Assembly: GCA_902518235.1 (NCBI GenBank) | Contig: CABYFN010000003.1 | Location: 1-64,000 of the forward strand | DNA: 64,000 nt | Reading direction: 5' to 3' | Origin: an uncultured Pelagibacteraceae bacterium | GTDB taxonomy: Bacteria > Pseudomonadota > Alphaproteobacteria > Pelagibacterales > Pelagibacteraceae | Shown: positions 1-11,563 of the stretch, in pieces | Numbering within the stretch: position 1 is the first letter of the stretch | Layout of the letters: every line of letters starts with the position of its first letter | Translations under genes and position numbers: made by a program | Notes under the pieces: generated by a model | Database searches by the model: none | Seen by the model: the letters and a program-made list of their open reading frames with translations, nothing else | Told to the model about the DNA's origin: nothing

Positions 1-1
1 A

Positions 2-640
2 GGATCTAAAGAAACCTCTAAAAAGGAAGAGTGGTCAAGAGTAAAGAAAGCTATGGGTTACATAAAATCTAAAAAAATTTTTGTTTCGTTAGATACTAGA
101 AAAAGTTTTGTAATGAAAAAAGCTGCAAAATATAAATTAGACCTAATTAATGATGTATCTGGTTTAAATTACGACAAGGAGACAATTGATTTTTTAAAAA
201 AAACAAAATTACCATTTATTCTACATCACATGAAAGGTAACACAGAAACAATGCAAAAAAATCCGAATTATACTAATGTTTTGTTGGATATATACGACTA
301 TTTCGAAGATAAGCTGAAATTAATAAGAAAAAGTGGAATTAAACATAATCATATTATCTTAGATCCTGGAATTGGATTTGGTAAAAATATGAAACATAAT
401 ATTACCCTAATCAATAATATTTCCATTTTTCATTCTTTAGGATTGCCAGTAATGTTAGGAATTTCTAGAAAGAGATTTATTAAAGATATATCTGGTAATA
501 ATGATAGCAAAGAAAGAATAGGTGGGACTGTGTCTTCAAGTATCTTTAGCATGTTGCAAGGAGTGCAGATACTTAGAATCCATGATGTTAATGAAATTAA
601 CCAGGGAATAAAAGTTTTTAAAAAACTAAATTTTAATTAA
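2..640 (+). CDS. folP: Dihydropteroate synthase, 5'-truncated by window edge
   Basis: Frame is open from base 2 (GSKETSKKEEWSRVKKAMG...); motifs DLINDVSGL, HHMKG, ILDPGIGFGK, GISRKRF are typical of DHPS. Confidence 0.93.
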   Translation, partial: GSKETSKKEEWSRVKKAMGYIKSKKIFVSLDTRKSFVMKKAAKYKLDLINDVSGLNYDKETIDFLKKTKLPFILHHMKGNTETMQKNPNYTNVLLDIYDYFEDKLKLIRKSGIKHNHIILDPGIGFGKNMKHNITLINNISIFHSLGLPVMLGISRKRFIKDISGNNDSKERIGGTVSSSIFSMLQGVQILRIHDVNEINQGIKVFKKLNFN

Positions 641-1971
641 TGACAAAAAAATACTTTGGCACAGACGGAATAAGAGGAAAAGTAAATGGAAATAAAATAA
701 ATGGTGATATGTTTTTCAAGTTTGGTCTGGCTGTTGGCACATATTTTAATAATAAAAAAAAAAATAAGCAGATGGCAATAATTGCAAAAGATACAAGATT
801 ATCTGGATATACACTTGAACCAGCACTAGTTTCTGGATTAACATCAGCTGGAATGCACGTTTTCACTTTTGGGCCATTACCAACAAATGGTCTTGCAATG
901 CTTACAAAAAAGATGAAATCCAATATGGGTATCATGATTACCGCATCTCACAATCCATTTGATGATAATGGTTTGAAATTGTTTGGACCAGATGGATTAA
1001 AATTGTCTGATAAAATAGAAAAAAAAATAGAAAAACTTATTGACTCAAAAGTTTCAAAAAAATTATCAAATCCTAAAGTACTTGGCAGAGTTAAAAGATT
1101 AGAGAATGGTTCAGAAAAATATTTAGAAATTATAAAAAAAAATTTTCCTAAACAATTTAACTTAAGAGGTTTAAGAATTACAATTGATTGTGCTAATGGT
1201 GCAGCATATAAAGTAGGACCACAATTATTTAGATCATTGGGTGCCATAGTTCATGAAATTGGAACCTCTCCAAATGGATTTAATATAAATAAAAAATGTG
1301 GCTCTACATTTCCAAATAAAATTAAATATCATACAAAAAAAAATAAATCCCACATTGGAGTTTCTTTAGATGGTGATGCAGATAGAATTATTGTTTCTGA
1401 CGAAAAGGGTAACATTATTGATGGAGATAAAATAATAGCAATGCTAGCAACAAGATGGAAAAGAAAAAAAATTTTAAAAGGCGGTGTTGTTGGTACTTTA
1501 ATGTCAAACTATGGATTACAAAAATTTTTTTCTAAAAATAAGATAAAGTTTATTAGATCTAAAGTTGGTGATAGATACGTAAAAGAAGCAATGCAAAAAA
1601 GTAAATTTAATTTAGGAGGAGAGCAATCTGGCCATATTATCCTTGGCAAATTTGCGACTACTGGCGATGGTTTATTGGTAGCATTAGAAATTCTCTTTTC
1701 CATGAGGAAAGGCAAAAAGGCGAGTGAAATATTTGAAAATTTTACACCTACTCATCAATTGTTAGAAAATGTTGAAGTAAAAGATAAATCAATAATTAAT
1801 AATCCCAAGTGCATAAATGCAATTAAAAAAGCAAATAGTTTAATAAAAGGAAAAGGCAGAATGTTAGTAAGAAAATCTGGAACAGAACCAGTAGTAAGAA
1901 TAATGTGTGAAACAGCGGATAAAACTATGCTTTCAAAATGTGTTAATATTGTAAAAAAATCAATTATCTAA
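640..1971 (+). CDS. glmM: Phosphoglucosamine mutase
   Basis: KYFGTDGIRGKVN start, TASHNPFDDNGLK catalytic loop, DGDADR, RKSGTEPVVRIM. Confidence 0.97.
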   Translation: MTKKYFGTDGIRGKVNGNKINGDMFFKFGLAVGTYFNNKKKNKQMAIIAKDTRLSGYTLEPALVSGLTSAGMHVFTFGPLPTNGLAMLTKKMKSNMGIMITASHNPFDDNGLKLFGPDGLKLSDKIEKKIEKLIDSKVSKKLSNPKVLGRVKRLENGSEKYLEIIKKNFPKQFNLRGLRITIDCANGAAYKVGPQLFRSLGAIVHEIGTSPNGFNINKKCGSTFPNKIKYHTKKNKSHIGVSLDGDADRIIVSDEKGNIIDGDKIIAMLATRWKRKKILKGGVVGTLMSNYGLQKFFSKNKIKFIRSKVGDRYVKEAMQKSKFNLGGEQSGHIILGKFATTGDGLLVALEILFSMRKGKKASEIFENFTPTHQLLENVEVKDKSIINNPKCINAIKKANSLIKGKGRMLVRKSGTEPVVRIMCETADKTMLSKCVNIVKKSII

Positions 1972-1972
1972 C

Positions 1973-2785
1973 TTGAAAATAAAATCTAAAATTTTAATTA
2001 TTGCTGGTTCAGACTCTTCTGGAGGTGCAGGTATACAAGCAGACATAAAAACTGTCACATCTCTTGGCTCATATGCTATGACAGCTATTACTGCTATAAC
2101 ATCTCAAAATACAACGGGTGTTAAATCAATTATTCCAGTAAATAGTAAGGAAATTTCTAATCAAATTGAATTTACAGCTAGAGACATAAAACCGGATGCT
2201 GTTAAAATAGGAATGCTTCATTCAAAGGAAGTAATAAGCTCTGTAATAAAATCTTTAAAAAAAATAAAAGCAAAAAAAATAATTTTAGATCCTGTTATGA
2301 TAGCAAAGGGTGGGGAAAAATTAATTAATGAACAAGCTATTAAAATTTTAAAAAATAAACTTTTATCTAAGGCAGATTTGATTACACCAAATATACCCGA
2401 GGCTGAAGTTTTAACCAATTCGAAGATATCATCCATCCAGGACGTAATTTCAGCGGGTAACCATCTTATAGAATTAGGATCAAGAAATGTCCTTATTAAA
2501 GGAGGTCATTTGAATTATAAAAATATTCAAGACGTATTTATTAATAAAAAAGAAATCACAATCTTTAAAAATAAGAAAATAAATACAAAAAATAGCCATG
2601 GCACGGGTTGCACTCTTTCTAGCGCTATAACTACGTACTTTTCATGTGGAAAAACTTTAAAGAAATCTTGTGAAATGGCAATTAAATATGTAAATGATTC
2701 ATTAAGAACACAACCAAATTTAGGGAAAGGTCACGGTCCTGTAAACCATTTAAACAGTATACAAATTAAAAAAATTTTTAGATGA
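1973..2785 (+). CDS. thiD: Hydroxymethylpyrimidine/phosphomethylpyrimidine kinase (non-ATG start, TTG)
   Basis: [41 protein letters not shown]. Confidence 0.94.
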   Translation: MKIKSKILIIAGSDSSGGAGIQADIKTVTSLGSYAMTAITAITSQNTTGVKSIIPVNSKEISNQIEFTARDIKPDAVKIGMLHSKEVISSVIKSLKKIKAKKIILDPVMIAKGGEKLINEQAIKILKNKLLSKADLITPNIPEAEVLTNSKISSIQDVISAGNHLIELGSRNVLIKGGHLNYKNIQDVFINKKEITIFKNKKINTKNSHGTGCTLSSAITTYFSCGKTLKKSCEMAIKYVNDSLRTQPNLGKGHGPVNHLNSIQIKKIFR

Positions 2786-4074
2786 AAAATGTAGTTGTAG
2801 TTGGATCACAATGGGGAGATGAGGGAAAAGGGAAAATTGTTGATTGGCTATCAAGTGAGGCCGATGTAATAATAAGATTTCAAGGTGGACATAATGCTGG
2901 CCATACGCTTGTTATAGATGGTGTAGTTTATAAATTAAGACTATTGCCATCAGGAATAGTTAGAAAAAAAAAAATATCAATTATTGGAAATGGCGTAGTG
3001 GTTGATCCTTGGGCACTATTAGAGGAGATTGATGAAATTAAATCTAAAAATGTCGAAGTTAGTTCTGATAATTTAATTTTATCTGAAGCAGCCACTCTTA
3101 TCTTACCATTTCATAAAGAAATGGATGAGATAAGAGAAGATGCAGCAGGTAAATCAAAAATTGGGACTACCAGAAGAGGAATTGGACCAGCATATGAAGA
3201 TAAGATTGGTAGAAGATCAATAAGAGTAATGGATCTTGCATCAGAAAATAATTTGGATAAAAGATTAGACGAAGTATTAAGTCATCATAATGCTATAAGA
3301 AAAGGTCTAGGAAAACCTAAATTTAAAAAAGAGAAATTAAAAAAAGATCTATTAAATATTGCGCCACAAATACTTAAATTTTCACAGCCAGTATGGAAAA
3401 AAATAGATGAATTTAAATCTGAAAATAAAAAAATATTATTTGAAGGAGCTCAAGGAGTTCTTTTAGACGTCGACCATGGTACTTACCCATTTGTAACCTC
3501 TTCTAATACTGTCGCTTCGTCTGCAGCGACTGGTTCAGGCTGTGGTATTAACTCTATTAATTATGTCCTAGGTATTACAAAAGCATATACCACAAGAGTT
3601 GGAGAAGGTCCTTTTCCAACAGAACTAACAGATGGGATTGGTGAATTACTTGGAACAAGAGGAAAAGAATTTGGAACTGTCACAAGTCGAAAGAGAAGAT
3701 GTGGTTGGTTTGATGGGGTCCTTGTAAGACAAACTCTAAAAATTTCAGGAATTGACGGAATTGCGCTAACTAAACTAGATGTATTAGATGAATTAGATGA
3801 AATTAAAATGTGCGTTGCTTACGAAATAGATGGTAAAAAATTTGATTACCTTCCAGCTTCTGTTGATGACCAATTCATGGCTAAGCCACTATATAAATCT
3901 TTTAAAGGGTGGAAATCTTCAACAGTGGGTATAAAAAAATTTGAGGAATTACCAGAAAATGCAAAAAATTATATAAAGGAATTAGAAAAGTTTGTTGAGA
4001 CTAGAATTTCAAGTATTTCCACTAGTCCTGAAAGGAATGATACAATCTTAATTCAAGATCCTTTTAACCTCTAA
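2782..4074 (+). CDS. purA: Adenylosuccinate synthetase
   Basis: [39 protein letters not shown]. Confidence 0.98.
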   Translation: MKNVVVVGSQWGDEGKGKIVDWLSSEADVIIRFQGGHNAGHTLVIDGVVYKLRLLPSGIVRKKKISIIGNGVVVDPWALLEEIDEIKSKNVEVSSDNLILSEAATLILPFHKEMDEIREDAAGKSKIGTTRRGIGPAYEDKIGRRSIRVMDLASENNLDKRLDEVLSHHNAIRKGLGKPKFKKEKLKKDLLNIAPQILKFSQPVWKKIDEFKSENKKILFEGAQGVLLDVDHGTYPFVTSSNTVASSAATGSGCGINSINYVLGITKAYTTRVGEGPFPTELTDGIGELLGTRGKEFGTVTSRKRRCGWFDGVLVRQTLKISGIDGIALTKLDVLDELDEIKMCVAYEIDGKKFDYLPASVDDQFMAKPLYKSFKGWKSSTVGIKKFEELPENAKNYIKELEKFVETRISSISTSPERNDTILIQDPFNL

Positions 4075-4961
4075 TTTGCTGGTAATAAGTTTTTTGATTT
4101 AGCAGAATTAAGCATATGCTTTTGTAGTTTCTCAAAAGCTTTATTTTCTATTTGTCTTACTCTTTCTCTACTTATTTTATACTTTTTACTCAGTTCGTCT
4201 AAAGTTATTGGTTCATCCGTTAGTCTTCTTGAATATAAAATCTTTTTTTCTCTCTCATTTAATATCTTAATTGAGTCTTGAAGTAGATCTTTTCTTTGTT
4301 CCATTTCATCAGTTTGAGCAATTTTTAATTCATGGTCCATTTCATTATCAACTACCCAGTCTTGCCACTCATCTCCATCTTCACCTATTGGAGCATTTAA
4401 AGATTGTTCTTTACCCGAAAGTCTTCTATTCATAGAAACAACCTCATTTTCACTCACTGAAAGCTTTTTAGCTATATCTTCAACGTGTTCTTTTCTTAGA
4501 TCCCCTTCCGACTGAGGTGCTATCTGGTTTTTAATTTTTTTTAAATTAAAAAAAAGTTTTTTCTGTGCTGTCGTTGTTCCTATTTTAACCAAACTCCATG
4601 ACCTTAATATGTATTCTTGTATTGAAGCTTTGATCCACCACATTGCATAAGTTGCAAGTCTAAAACCTTTTTCTGGCTCAAATTTTTTTACTGCTTGCAT
4701 TAATCCTACATTACCCTCAGATATCATCTCGTTAAGAGGTAAACCATAACCTTTGTAGCCCATTGCAATTTTCGCAACTAGTCTCAAATGGCTAGTTACA
4801 AGTTTTTCTGCTGATTTTACATTTCCAGTTGATTTCCAATTTTTAGCCAACATATATTCTTCTTCAGCTGCAAGCATTGGAAATTTCTTAATCTGAGCAA
4901 GATACGCAGCTAATCCACCTTCATTTGAAAGAGCAGGTAAGTTATAAGTATTATTATTCAT
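4071..4961 (-). CDS. rpoH: RNA polymerase sigma-32 factor
   Basis: RpoH-like regions: [62 protein letters not shown]; region 4 [13 protein letters not shown]. Confidence 0.96.
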   Translation of the reverse strand: MNNNTYNLPALSNEGGLAAYLAQIKKFPMLAAEEEYMLAKNWKSTGNVKSAEKLVTSHLRLVAKIAMGYKGYGLPLNEMISEGNVGLMQAVKKFEPEKGFRLATYAMWWIKASIQEYILRSWSLVKIGTTTAQKKLFFNLKKIKNQIAPQSEGDLRKEHVEDIAKKLSVSENEVVSMNRRLSGKEQSLNAPIGEDGDEWQDWVVDNEMDHELKIAQTDEMEQRKDLLQDSIKILNEREKKILYSRRLTDEPITLDELSKKYKISRERVRQIENKAFEKLQKHMLNSAKSKNLLPAN

Positions 4962-4966
4962 ACGAA

Positions 4967-4987
4967 GTATTTATTTAATAAATAAAT
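4967..4987 (-). promoter_or_regulatory. A/T-only hairpin in the rpoH 5' leader (TATTTATTT-ATT-AAATAAATA on the coding strand)
   Basis: Perfect 9-bp inverted repeat ending a few nt before the rpoH ATG. Confidence 0.35.
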
Positions 4988-5007
4988 AAATTTTTACAAT
5001 GTTTTTG

Positions 5008-5985
5008 TTACTTGATTTTTCTTAGTTTTTTTAAAATCTGTTCTAAATCTAATGGTAATTTTGATGTAAATTCAAGTCTTGCATTATTATTAGGGTGATT
5101 AAAGCCAATAGTTTTCGCATGTAAAAATTGTCTATTAAGTCCGATTATACTATCCTCAAGTTGACTATCAATACCTACAAATTTTTTATACTTTTTTTTA
5201 TATTTTTTATCACCTAAAATATTATTACCTTTGTAAGACAAATGAACTCTTATTTGATGTGTTCTCCCTGTTTCTAGTTTGCATTCAACAAGACTAAATG
5301 TTGGAATTTTTTCATCTTCAAATATTTCTAGAGTTTTATAATTAGTCACAGCCTTTTTGCCTTTCTTAGATGAAACTTCCATTATCTGTCTATTTCTTGA
5401 ACTTCGTGTAATAAAAGTCTCTATTTTTCCATTTTGAGGTCTTACTTTACCCCAGACTAAAGCTTGGTAAACTCTAGTAATAGAATGATCAGAAAATTGT
5501 TTAGATAAATTTTCGTGTGAAATATTATTTTTAGCAATAACTATTAATCCAGATGTATCTTTGTCTATCCTGTGTACAATTCCAGGTCTTAGTTCGTTTC
5601 CAATATTTGATAAATTTTTGCTATCATAGCTTATCAATGCATTTACAATAGTATTGTCATAATTTCCAGGTCCAGGATGCATAGAAATACCTGCAGACTT
5701 ATTTATAACTATTAAATCTCTATCTTCGTGGATAATATCAAGAGGATATTCAAATGGCTCAAGGGTCTCTTTTTTTGGTTCTGAAATCTCAAAACAAATT
5801 TCATCATTCAATTTAATTTTCTTAGAGGGGTCAGTAATAATAATATTATTAATTCTTAATTTATTTTCTAAAATTAAACTTTTTACTCTTGACCTACTTA
5901 ATTTATTATCCTGATTAGATAATAGAATATCTATTCTTAAATTTTTTTCTTTATTTTTAACTTTTATATTTATAAAACTTTTCAT
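5008..5985 (-). CDS. rluD: Ribosomal large subunit pseudouridine synthase, RluA/RluD family; start reassigned to internal Met (MKSFINIK) because the ORF-track start runs into the tRNA gene
   Basis: S4-like N-terminus, GIVHRIDKDTSGLIVIAKN catalytic motif, ETGRTHQIRVHL. Confidence 0.92.
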   Translation of the reverse strand: MKSFINIKVKNKEKNLRIDILLSNQDNKLSRSRVKSLILENKLRINNIIITDPSKKIKLNDEICFEISEPKKETLEPFEYPLDIIHEDRDLIVINKSAGISMHPGPGNYDNTIVNALISYDSKNLSNIGNELRPGIVHRIDKDTSGLIVIAKNNISHENLSKQFSDHSITRVYQALVWGKVRPQNGKIETFITRSSRNRQIMEVSSKKGKKAVTNYKTLEIFEDEKIPTFSLVECKLETGRTHQIRVHLSYKGNNILGDKKYKKKYKKFVGIDSQLEDSIIGLNRQFLHAKTIGFNHPNNNARLEFTSKLPLDLEQILKKLRKIK

Positions 5986-6006
5986 ACTGATATAAATATA
6001 CAATAT

Positions 6007-6083
6007 GCGCTTGTAGCTCAACTGGATAGAGCGCCAGATTTCGGCTCTGGAGGTTCAGGGTTCGACTCCTTGCGGGCGCACCA
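6007..6083 (+). tRNA. tRNA-Arg (anticodon TCG), CCA encoded
   Basis: Cloverleaf readable: acceptor GCGCTTG/CGGGCGC, anticodon stem-loop CCAGA-TTTCGGC-TCTGG, T arm CAGGG-TTCGACT-CCTTG, 3' ACCA. Confidence 0.93.
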
Positions 6084-6875
6084 TTATTCACCCATATTAA
6101 TCAAAGTCCCTTTATTTTTTGCAGCATTGAAAGAATAATAAAACAAAGCAATTGAAAGAGAAAAATAAAAAGCGTTCCACATAAATGCATAGTAAACATT
6201 TTCGATATTAACTGTTTGATTAATCAAAATATTTCTAGCTTCTTCAAATATGTAAACCAATGGAAGTACATAAGCTATTTTTTGAAATATTTCCGGAAGA
6301 GTTTCTATTGGATAATAAATGCATCCAAAGGGAGCCAGTAAAAACATTGTTGACCATGCTATATTTTCAAATGATGGACCAAATCTAAGCAAACCTGAAG
6401 AAACTAAAATACCAAGTGTGATCCCAAAAATATAAAGACTCAAAAAAAGAAAAAATAAAAATATTCCCAAATCTAAAATTGAAATTCCAAACAATGGAGA
6501 TGTAAGTAAAATTGCTGGAACTAGACCAATTAGTGACCTAATTAAAGCAGTTACAACAAGTGAAGTTAAAATCTCACCAATTCTCATTGGTGCTATGAAA
6601 AGATTAGTAAAATTTCTACTCCAAATTTCCTCTAAAAAAAGCATATTGAAACCAATACTTGTTCTAAACAAAAAATCATAAAGAATTGCACAAGTAAGGA
6701 TTACACCAACTGCATTATTGTAGTAAGTTGTGTGCGTTGCAAAAAAATTTGATATAAATCCCCATAATGTAATTTGAATAGATGGCCAGTAAACCAGATC
6801 TAATATTCTCGGAAATGATCTAGTGATTAGATAAAAATGTCTCAAAAATAAACCGTATATTCTAGTTAAACTCAC
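6084..6875 (-). CDS. ABC-2 type transporter permease
   Basis: Six-TM-like hydrophobic protein adjacent and translationally coupled to ABC ATPase; SIGFNMLFLEEIWSRNFTNLFIAPMR typical of ABC-2 permeases. Confidence 0.85.
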   Translation of the reverse strand: MSLTRIYGLFLRHFYLITRSFPRILDLVYWPSIQITLWGFISNFFATHTTYYNNAVGVILTCAILYDFLFRTSIGFNMLFLEEIWSRNFTNLFIAPMRIGEILTSLVVTALIRSLIGLVPAILLTSPLFGISILDLGIFLFFLFLSLYIFGITLGILVSSGLLRFGPSFENIAWSTMFLLAPFGCIYYPIETLPEIFQKIAYVLPLVYIFEEARNILINQTVNIENVYYAFMWNAFYFSLSIALFYYSFNAAKNKGTLINMGE

Positions 6876-7599
6876 TATTACTCCTTGATAGTTTTAAAAA
6901 AACTTCTTCTAAATTTGTTCTTCCATGTTTTGCAATTAAATCTTGAGGTTTGCCTTGGTCTATTATTTCTCCATTTTTCATCATTAATACAGATTTACAT
7001 AAACGTGTGACTTCATTCATATTATGAGAAGCTAAAAGTATCGAAATTTTTTTTTCTTTTTTATAATCTTCCAAAAATGTTCTAACAAAATCTCCTACTT
7101 CTGGATCCAAAGAAGCAGTTGGTTCATCAAGTAGTAGAACTTTTGGTTCATTAACTAAAGCTTTAGCTAAACTTACTCTATTTTTTTGACCTGATGAAAG
7201 TTCCCCGGTAATACTGTTTAATAATTCACCTATTCTTAGCTTTTCCGACAAATACTCAATTCGTTCTTTAATATTTTTAACTTTATAAAGTTTAGAATAA
7301 ACATATAAATTTTGTTTCACTGTAAGTTTTTTGGGCAATTCAATATAAGGGGATATAAAATTAATTTTTTCAAGAATTTGAATTCTATTTTCTTCAAGTT
7401 TAAGATTATTGATAAATATTTGACCACTTGTAGGTTTAAGCAAGCCTAGCAACATTCCAATAGTTGTTGTTTTTCCAGATCCATTAGGACCAAGTAAACC
7501 TAAAATTTCATCTTCCTCAACATGAAATGATATTCCTTTTACAGCTTCTTTTTTGCCATAATTTTTTTTTATGTTTTGAACTTCAATTAAATTTGTCAT
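6862..7599 (-). CDS. ABC transporter ATP-binding protein (ABC-2 exporter type)
   Basis: Walker A GPNGSGKTTT, signature LSSGQKNR, Walker B VLLLDEPTASLDP. Confidence 0.93.
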   Translation of the reverse strand: MTNLIEVQNIKKNYGKKEAVKGISFHVEEDEILGLLGPNGSGKTTTIGMLLGLLKPTSGQIFINNLKLEENRIQILEKINFISPYIELPKKLTVKQNLYVYSKLYKVKNIKERIEYLSEKLRIGELLNSITGELSSGQKNRVSLAKALVNEPKVLLLDEPTASLDPEVGDFVRTFLEDYKKEKKISILLASHNMNEVTRLCKSVLMMKNGEIIDQGKPQDLIAKHGRTNLEEVFLKLSRSNSEFN

Positions 7600-8528
7600 T
7601 TTTTTGATGCTCTTAAAATTCTGTCATTAATAGCTTCACCAATATTAATATTTGGTATTTTTTCAATAGCAATTTTTTTGTACCCATTTTTTTTAATTAT
7701 TCTTAATGTCTTATATAAATTTTTTGCAGCCTCATTTAAATTACTTGTCTTACTTATATAAAAATAGTTTTTGTCTATTTTTTTTCTTTTTTTTATTAAT
7801 ATATATGCTTCATTTTGATAATTTTTTTTGGCATTTAATCTCACAGGTATTCCAGGTGAATAATGCAATTTACTAGTACCAGGAACTTTTATTTTAACTT
7901 TTTTTTTATTCTTATTTTCTAATGGATTAATTAGTTTATAGATTAATTTACTATTTATTCCCCCAAATCTTAGAACATGAGGTTTTCCAATAAGATTTAT
8001 AATCGTTGATTCTAAACCTATTTTCGAAGAACCACCATCTAAGATAAACTTTAATTTAGGACCAAATTCATCAACCACATCCTGTTTTGAAACAGGGCTT
8101 ATACTTGTTGAAATATTTGCACTAGGTGCTGCAAGTGGGAAATTAATTTTTTTTAGTAGTTTTCTAGTTAAAGGATGGCTTGGAAATCTTACTGCTACTG
8201 AATTTGAATTATTTGTAATGATTTTTGAAATCCTACTTTCCTTTTTTAATTTTAAAACAAATGATATCGGACCTGGGCAAAATTTATTATGAAGTTTGAT
8301 AAAAGTATTATCAATTTCACAATCTTTTTTTAAGTTATTGAGGCTATAATAGTGAGCAATTAAAGGATTGCTCATAGGTCTTTTTTTTAATTTATATACT
8401 CTAGAAACAGCTTTATCCGAATACGCATTTCCTGCCAGTCCATAGACTGTCTCGGTAGGGATCGCTATACATTCATCATTATTTAAGTATTTTATTGCTT
8501 TTTTAATATTTGAATCATTCTTTTTCAT
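7596..8528 (-). CDS. tsaC: L-threonylcarbamoyladenylate synthase (Sua5/YrdC/YwlC)
   Basis: AIPTETVYGLAGNAY, KKRPMSNPL, AAPSANIS, ILDGGSSKIGLESTII, Sua5-type C-terminal extension. Confidence 0.93.
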   Translation of the reverse strand: MKKNDSNIKKAIKYLNNDECIAIPTETVYGLAGNAYSDKAVSRVYKLKKRPMSNPLIAHYYSLNNLKKDCEIDNTFIKLHNKFCPGPISFVLKLKKESRISKIITNNSNSVAVRFPSHPLTRKLLKKINFPLAAPSANISTSISPVSKQDVVDEFGPKLKFILDGGSSKIGLESTIINLIGKPHVLRFGGINSKLIYKLINPLENKNKKKVKIKVPGTSKLHYSPGIPVRLNAKKNYQNEAYILIKKRKKIDKNYFYISKTSNLNEAAKNLYKTLRIIKKNGYKKIAIEKIPNINIGEAINDRILRASKK

Positions 8529-8548
8529 ATAATATTACCAACTAATAT

Positions 8549-8803
8549 ATGAATGAAAAAAATTTGCCAGATGATATTACGTCAAAATCTTTAAATGAGC
8601 TTACTGATTTAGCTGACGAAATTATTAAAAATTTAGAAAATGAAAATAATCTAGAAAATACATCTGAAGATTACACAAATTTATTAAAAATTAATAAATT
8701 GATTGAAAAAAAATTCCAAAAAAATTTTAAAGAAATATCAGATAAAACAAATTTTAAAATTAAAGATATAAAATCTAATAAAAATGCAAAAAAAGTTAAA
8801 TAA
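8549..8803 (+). CDS. xseB: Exodeoxyribonuclease VII small subunit-like protein
   Basis: Small acidic helical protein directly upstream of ispA/dxs (conserved xseB-ispA-dxs order); weak motif support. Confidence 0.6.
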   Translation: MNEKNLPDDITSKSLNELTDLADEIIKNLENENNLENTSEDYTNLLKINKLIEKKFQKNFKEISDKTNFKIKDIKSNKNAKKVK

Positions 8804-9653
8804 AATAGTTAATAGAACTAACGGCTATCTTTATAAATATTTTTCCAAACAAAAAAAAACGGAGCTTATCAAACCAATGCTTTATGGACTTTTACCTGGA
8901 GGTAAAAAAGTAAGATCAAAAATACTCTTTGATATTGGGTCTATATTTAAAGTAGATAAAAAAAATATTTTGCAAGTTGCAGCAGCAGTTGAATGTATAC
9001 ATGCTTATTCATTAATACATGATGATTTACCATGTATGGACAATGATAATTTGAGAAGAGGAAAATTAACGACACACAAAAAATTTAGTGAGTCAACCGC
9101 AATTCTTGCTGGGAATTCTCTACTTACTATTGCATTTCAAATTCTTAGTGAAAAAAGATTAAGGTTAGATAAACAAAAAAAAATAAAACTAATAAACTTG
9201 CTTTCAGAAAGTTCGGGGCATACAGGAATCGCTGGAGGGCAGTTTTTAGACTTAAGTTATGAAAAAAATAAAAAAACTAAGAAACAAATTATAGCTATGC
9301 AAATTAAAAAAACTGGGAAGCTATTTAGTTTTTGTTGTGTTGCTCCCATTATAATGTCTGGTAAGACAAAATACCTGAATAAGTTTAATAAAATAGGCAA
9401 CGAAATAGGATTATTATTTCAAATTGCTGATGACTTGATAGATTTAAGAGGCAAAACATCTAGTGCAGGAAAAAAAACCAAAAAAGATTTAAAAATGGGA
9501 AAAGCTACTTTAATAAGTTTACTAGGAACTAATAATACTATTAAATATGCTGATAACCTGAAATTAAAAATATTTAAAAGTTTAAAAATTTTTGGGAAAA
9601 AAGGTGACGATTTTATAGAAACAATAAATTATATTTTAAATAGAACAAAGTGA
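8784..9653 (+). CDS. ispA: Farnesyl/geranyl diphosphate synthase
   Basis: [27 protein letters not shown] (DDxxxxD), FQIADDLID. Confidence 0.93.
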   Translation: MQKKLNKIVNRTNGYLYKYFSKQKKTELIKPMLYGLLPGGKKVRSKILFDIGSIFKVDKKNILQVAAAVECIHAYSLIHDDLPCMDNDNLRRGKLTTHKKFSESTAILAGNSLLTIAFQILSEKRLRLDKQKKIKLINLLSESSGHTGIAGGQFLDLSYEKNKKTKKQIIAMQIKKTGKLFSFCCVAPIIMSGKTKYLNKFNKIGNEIGLLFQIADDLIDLRGKTSSAGKKTKKDLKMGKATLISLLGTNNTIKYADNLKLKIFKSLKIFGKKGDDFIETINYILNRTK

Positions 9654-11563
9654 GCAATAATTATAAATTTCTAAATAATATCAATTTCCCTGATGATGTG
9701 AGAAAATTATCACAATCTGATATTAAAATTTTGGCAGACGAGGTTCGACAAGAATTAATTGATGTTGTCTCTGAAACAGGAGGGCATTTAGGTGCTGGAC
9801 TAGGAGTAGTAGAATTGACTGTTGTCTTACACTATATATTTAACACTCCTCATGACAAATTAATTTGGGATGTGGGGCATCAAACTTATCCACATAAAAT
9901 ATTAACTGGTAGAAAAAAACAAATAAGAACTCTTAGAAAAGGTGAGGGATTATCAGGTTTTACAAAAAGATCGGAAAGTGAGTATGATCCATTTGGTGCC
10001 GCACATAGTTCAACTTCTATTTCATCTGCATTAGGAATAGCAGTAGCTAATAAATTATCAAATAAATCAGGCAATGTAATTGCGGTTATAGGTGATGGAG
10101 CGATAAGTGCTGGTATGGCTTATGAGGCTATGAATAATGCAGGAGAAAGCAAAACAAAGATGATTGTTGTTTTAAATGACAACGATATGTCAATTGCAAA
10201 ACCTGTTGGTGCTATGAGAAAATATCTAGCAAAAATTTTATCTGGGAAAGTTTACTTTAGTTTTAGAGAAACATTAAAATTAATTATATCTGCTTTTTCA
10301 AAAAGATTTAAAAATCAAGCTGGAAAAGCTGAAGATTTTTTAAGATCTGCAGTCACTGGTGGAACATTATTTAACTCTATGGGATTTTATTATATTGGAC
10401 CAATAGACGGACACGATATTGATTCAATGGTTTCAGTATTTAGTAATGTAAAAGATATTAATTATGATGGACCAATTTTAATCCATGTTAAAACTGAAAA
10501 AGGAAAAGGTTATTCCTTTGCTGAAAAATCAGAAGATAAATTTCATGGTGTTTCAAAATTCAATATAAAAACAGGAGAACAAGTAAAATCAAAATCTAAT
10601 ACTCCTTCTTATACAAAAGTATTTGCCAGCTCATTAATTAAACATGCAGAAAAAGATAGCAAGGTTGTTGGTATAACCGCAGCTATGCCATCAGGAACAG
10701 GAATGGATTTATTTGGAAAAAAATTTCCAGAAAGAATGTTTGATGTTGGGATAGCTGAGCAACATGCTGTTACTTTTGCTGCAGGTATGGCTACTGAAGG
10801 GTATAAACCTTACGCTGCAATATACTCAACATTTCTTCAAAGAGCTTACGATCAGGTGGTCCACGATGTTGCCATACAATCTTTGCCTGTTAGATTTGCA
10901 ATCGACAGAGCGGGGTTAGTTGGTGCTGATGGCCCAACACATGCAGGATCCTTTGATATAACATACCTTTCAACATTACCAAATTTTGTGGTAATGGCTG
11001 CAAGTGATGAAGCCGAGCTTGTAAGAATGATAAATACATCAATGGATATAAACGATAGACCATCAGCTTTTAGATATCCAAGGGGCAATGGTGTGGGAGT
11101 TCAATTACCTGAAATAACTGAGAAAATTGAGTTGGGTAAAGCAAAAATAATTAAGGAAGGAAAAAAAGTTGCAATTTTAAATTTTGGAGCAAGATTACAG
11201 GAGTGTATTGTGGCTTCCGAAAATTTAATAAAAAAAGGAATTGATATCTCTATTATTGATGCAAGATTTGCAAAACCGTTAGATGAAAACTTAATATGGC
11301 AAATCGCTACAGAACATGAGGTTTTGATTACAATAGAAGAAGGTTCAATAGGGGGATTTGGATCTCACGTGAGCCAATTTTTAAGTGAAAAAAATTTATT
11401 AGACAGTAATCTTAAATTTAGATCAATGATATTGCCTGATAGATTTATTGATCATGATAAACCAGAGCTAATGTATAAGTTTGCTAATTTAGACTCTATT
11501 GGTATTGAAAATAAAATATTAGATACGTTGAATTCAAAAGTTTTAATTAAAAAATTTAATTAA
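9650..11563 (+). CDS. dxs: 1-deoxy-D-xylulose-5-phosphate synthase
   Basis: [80 protein letters not shown]. Confidence 0.97.
   Translation: MSNNYKFLNNINFPDDVRKLSQSDIKILADEVRQELIDVVSETGGHLGAGLGVVELTVVLHYIFNTPHDKLIWDVGHQTYPHKILTGRKKQIRTLRKGEGLSGFTKRSESEYDPFGAAHSSTSISSALGIAVANKLSNKSGNVIAVIGDGAISAGMAYEAMNNAGESKTKMIVVLNDNDMSIAKPVGAMRKYLAKILSGKVYFSFRETLKLIISAFSKRFKNQAGKAEDFLRSAVTGGTLFNSMGFYYIGPIDGHDIDSMVSVFSNVKDINYDGPILIHVKTEKGKGYSFAEKSEDKFHGVSKFNIKTGEQVKSKSNTPSYTKVFASSLIKHAEKDSKVVGITAAMPSGTGMDLFGKKFPERMFDVGIAEQHAVTFAAGMATEGYKPYAAIYSTFLQRAYDQVVHDVAIQSLPVRFAIDRAGLVGADGPTHAGSFDITYLSTLPNFVVMAASDEAELVRMINTSMDINDRPSAFRYPRGNGVGVQLPEITEKIELGKAKIIKEGKKVAILNFGARLQECIVASENLIKKGIDISIIDARFAKPLDENLIWQIATEHEVLITIEEGSIGGFGSHVSQFLSEKNLLDSNLKFRSMILPDRFIDHDKPELMYKFANLDSIGIENKILDTLNSKVLIKKFN

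Noticed and set aside
633-1715. Minus-strand ORFs inside glmM (633-935, 948-1247, 1509-1715)
   Set aside because: Shadow ORFs opposite a highly conserved coding frame.
5986-6021. N-terminal extension of rluD to 6021 in the ORF track
   Set aside because: It would run into the tRNA-Arg gene on the other strand; the internal Met at 5985 is a better start.
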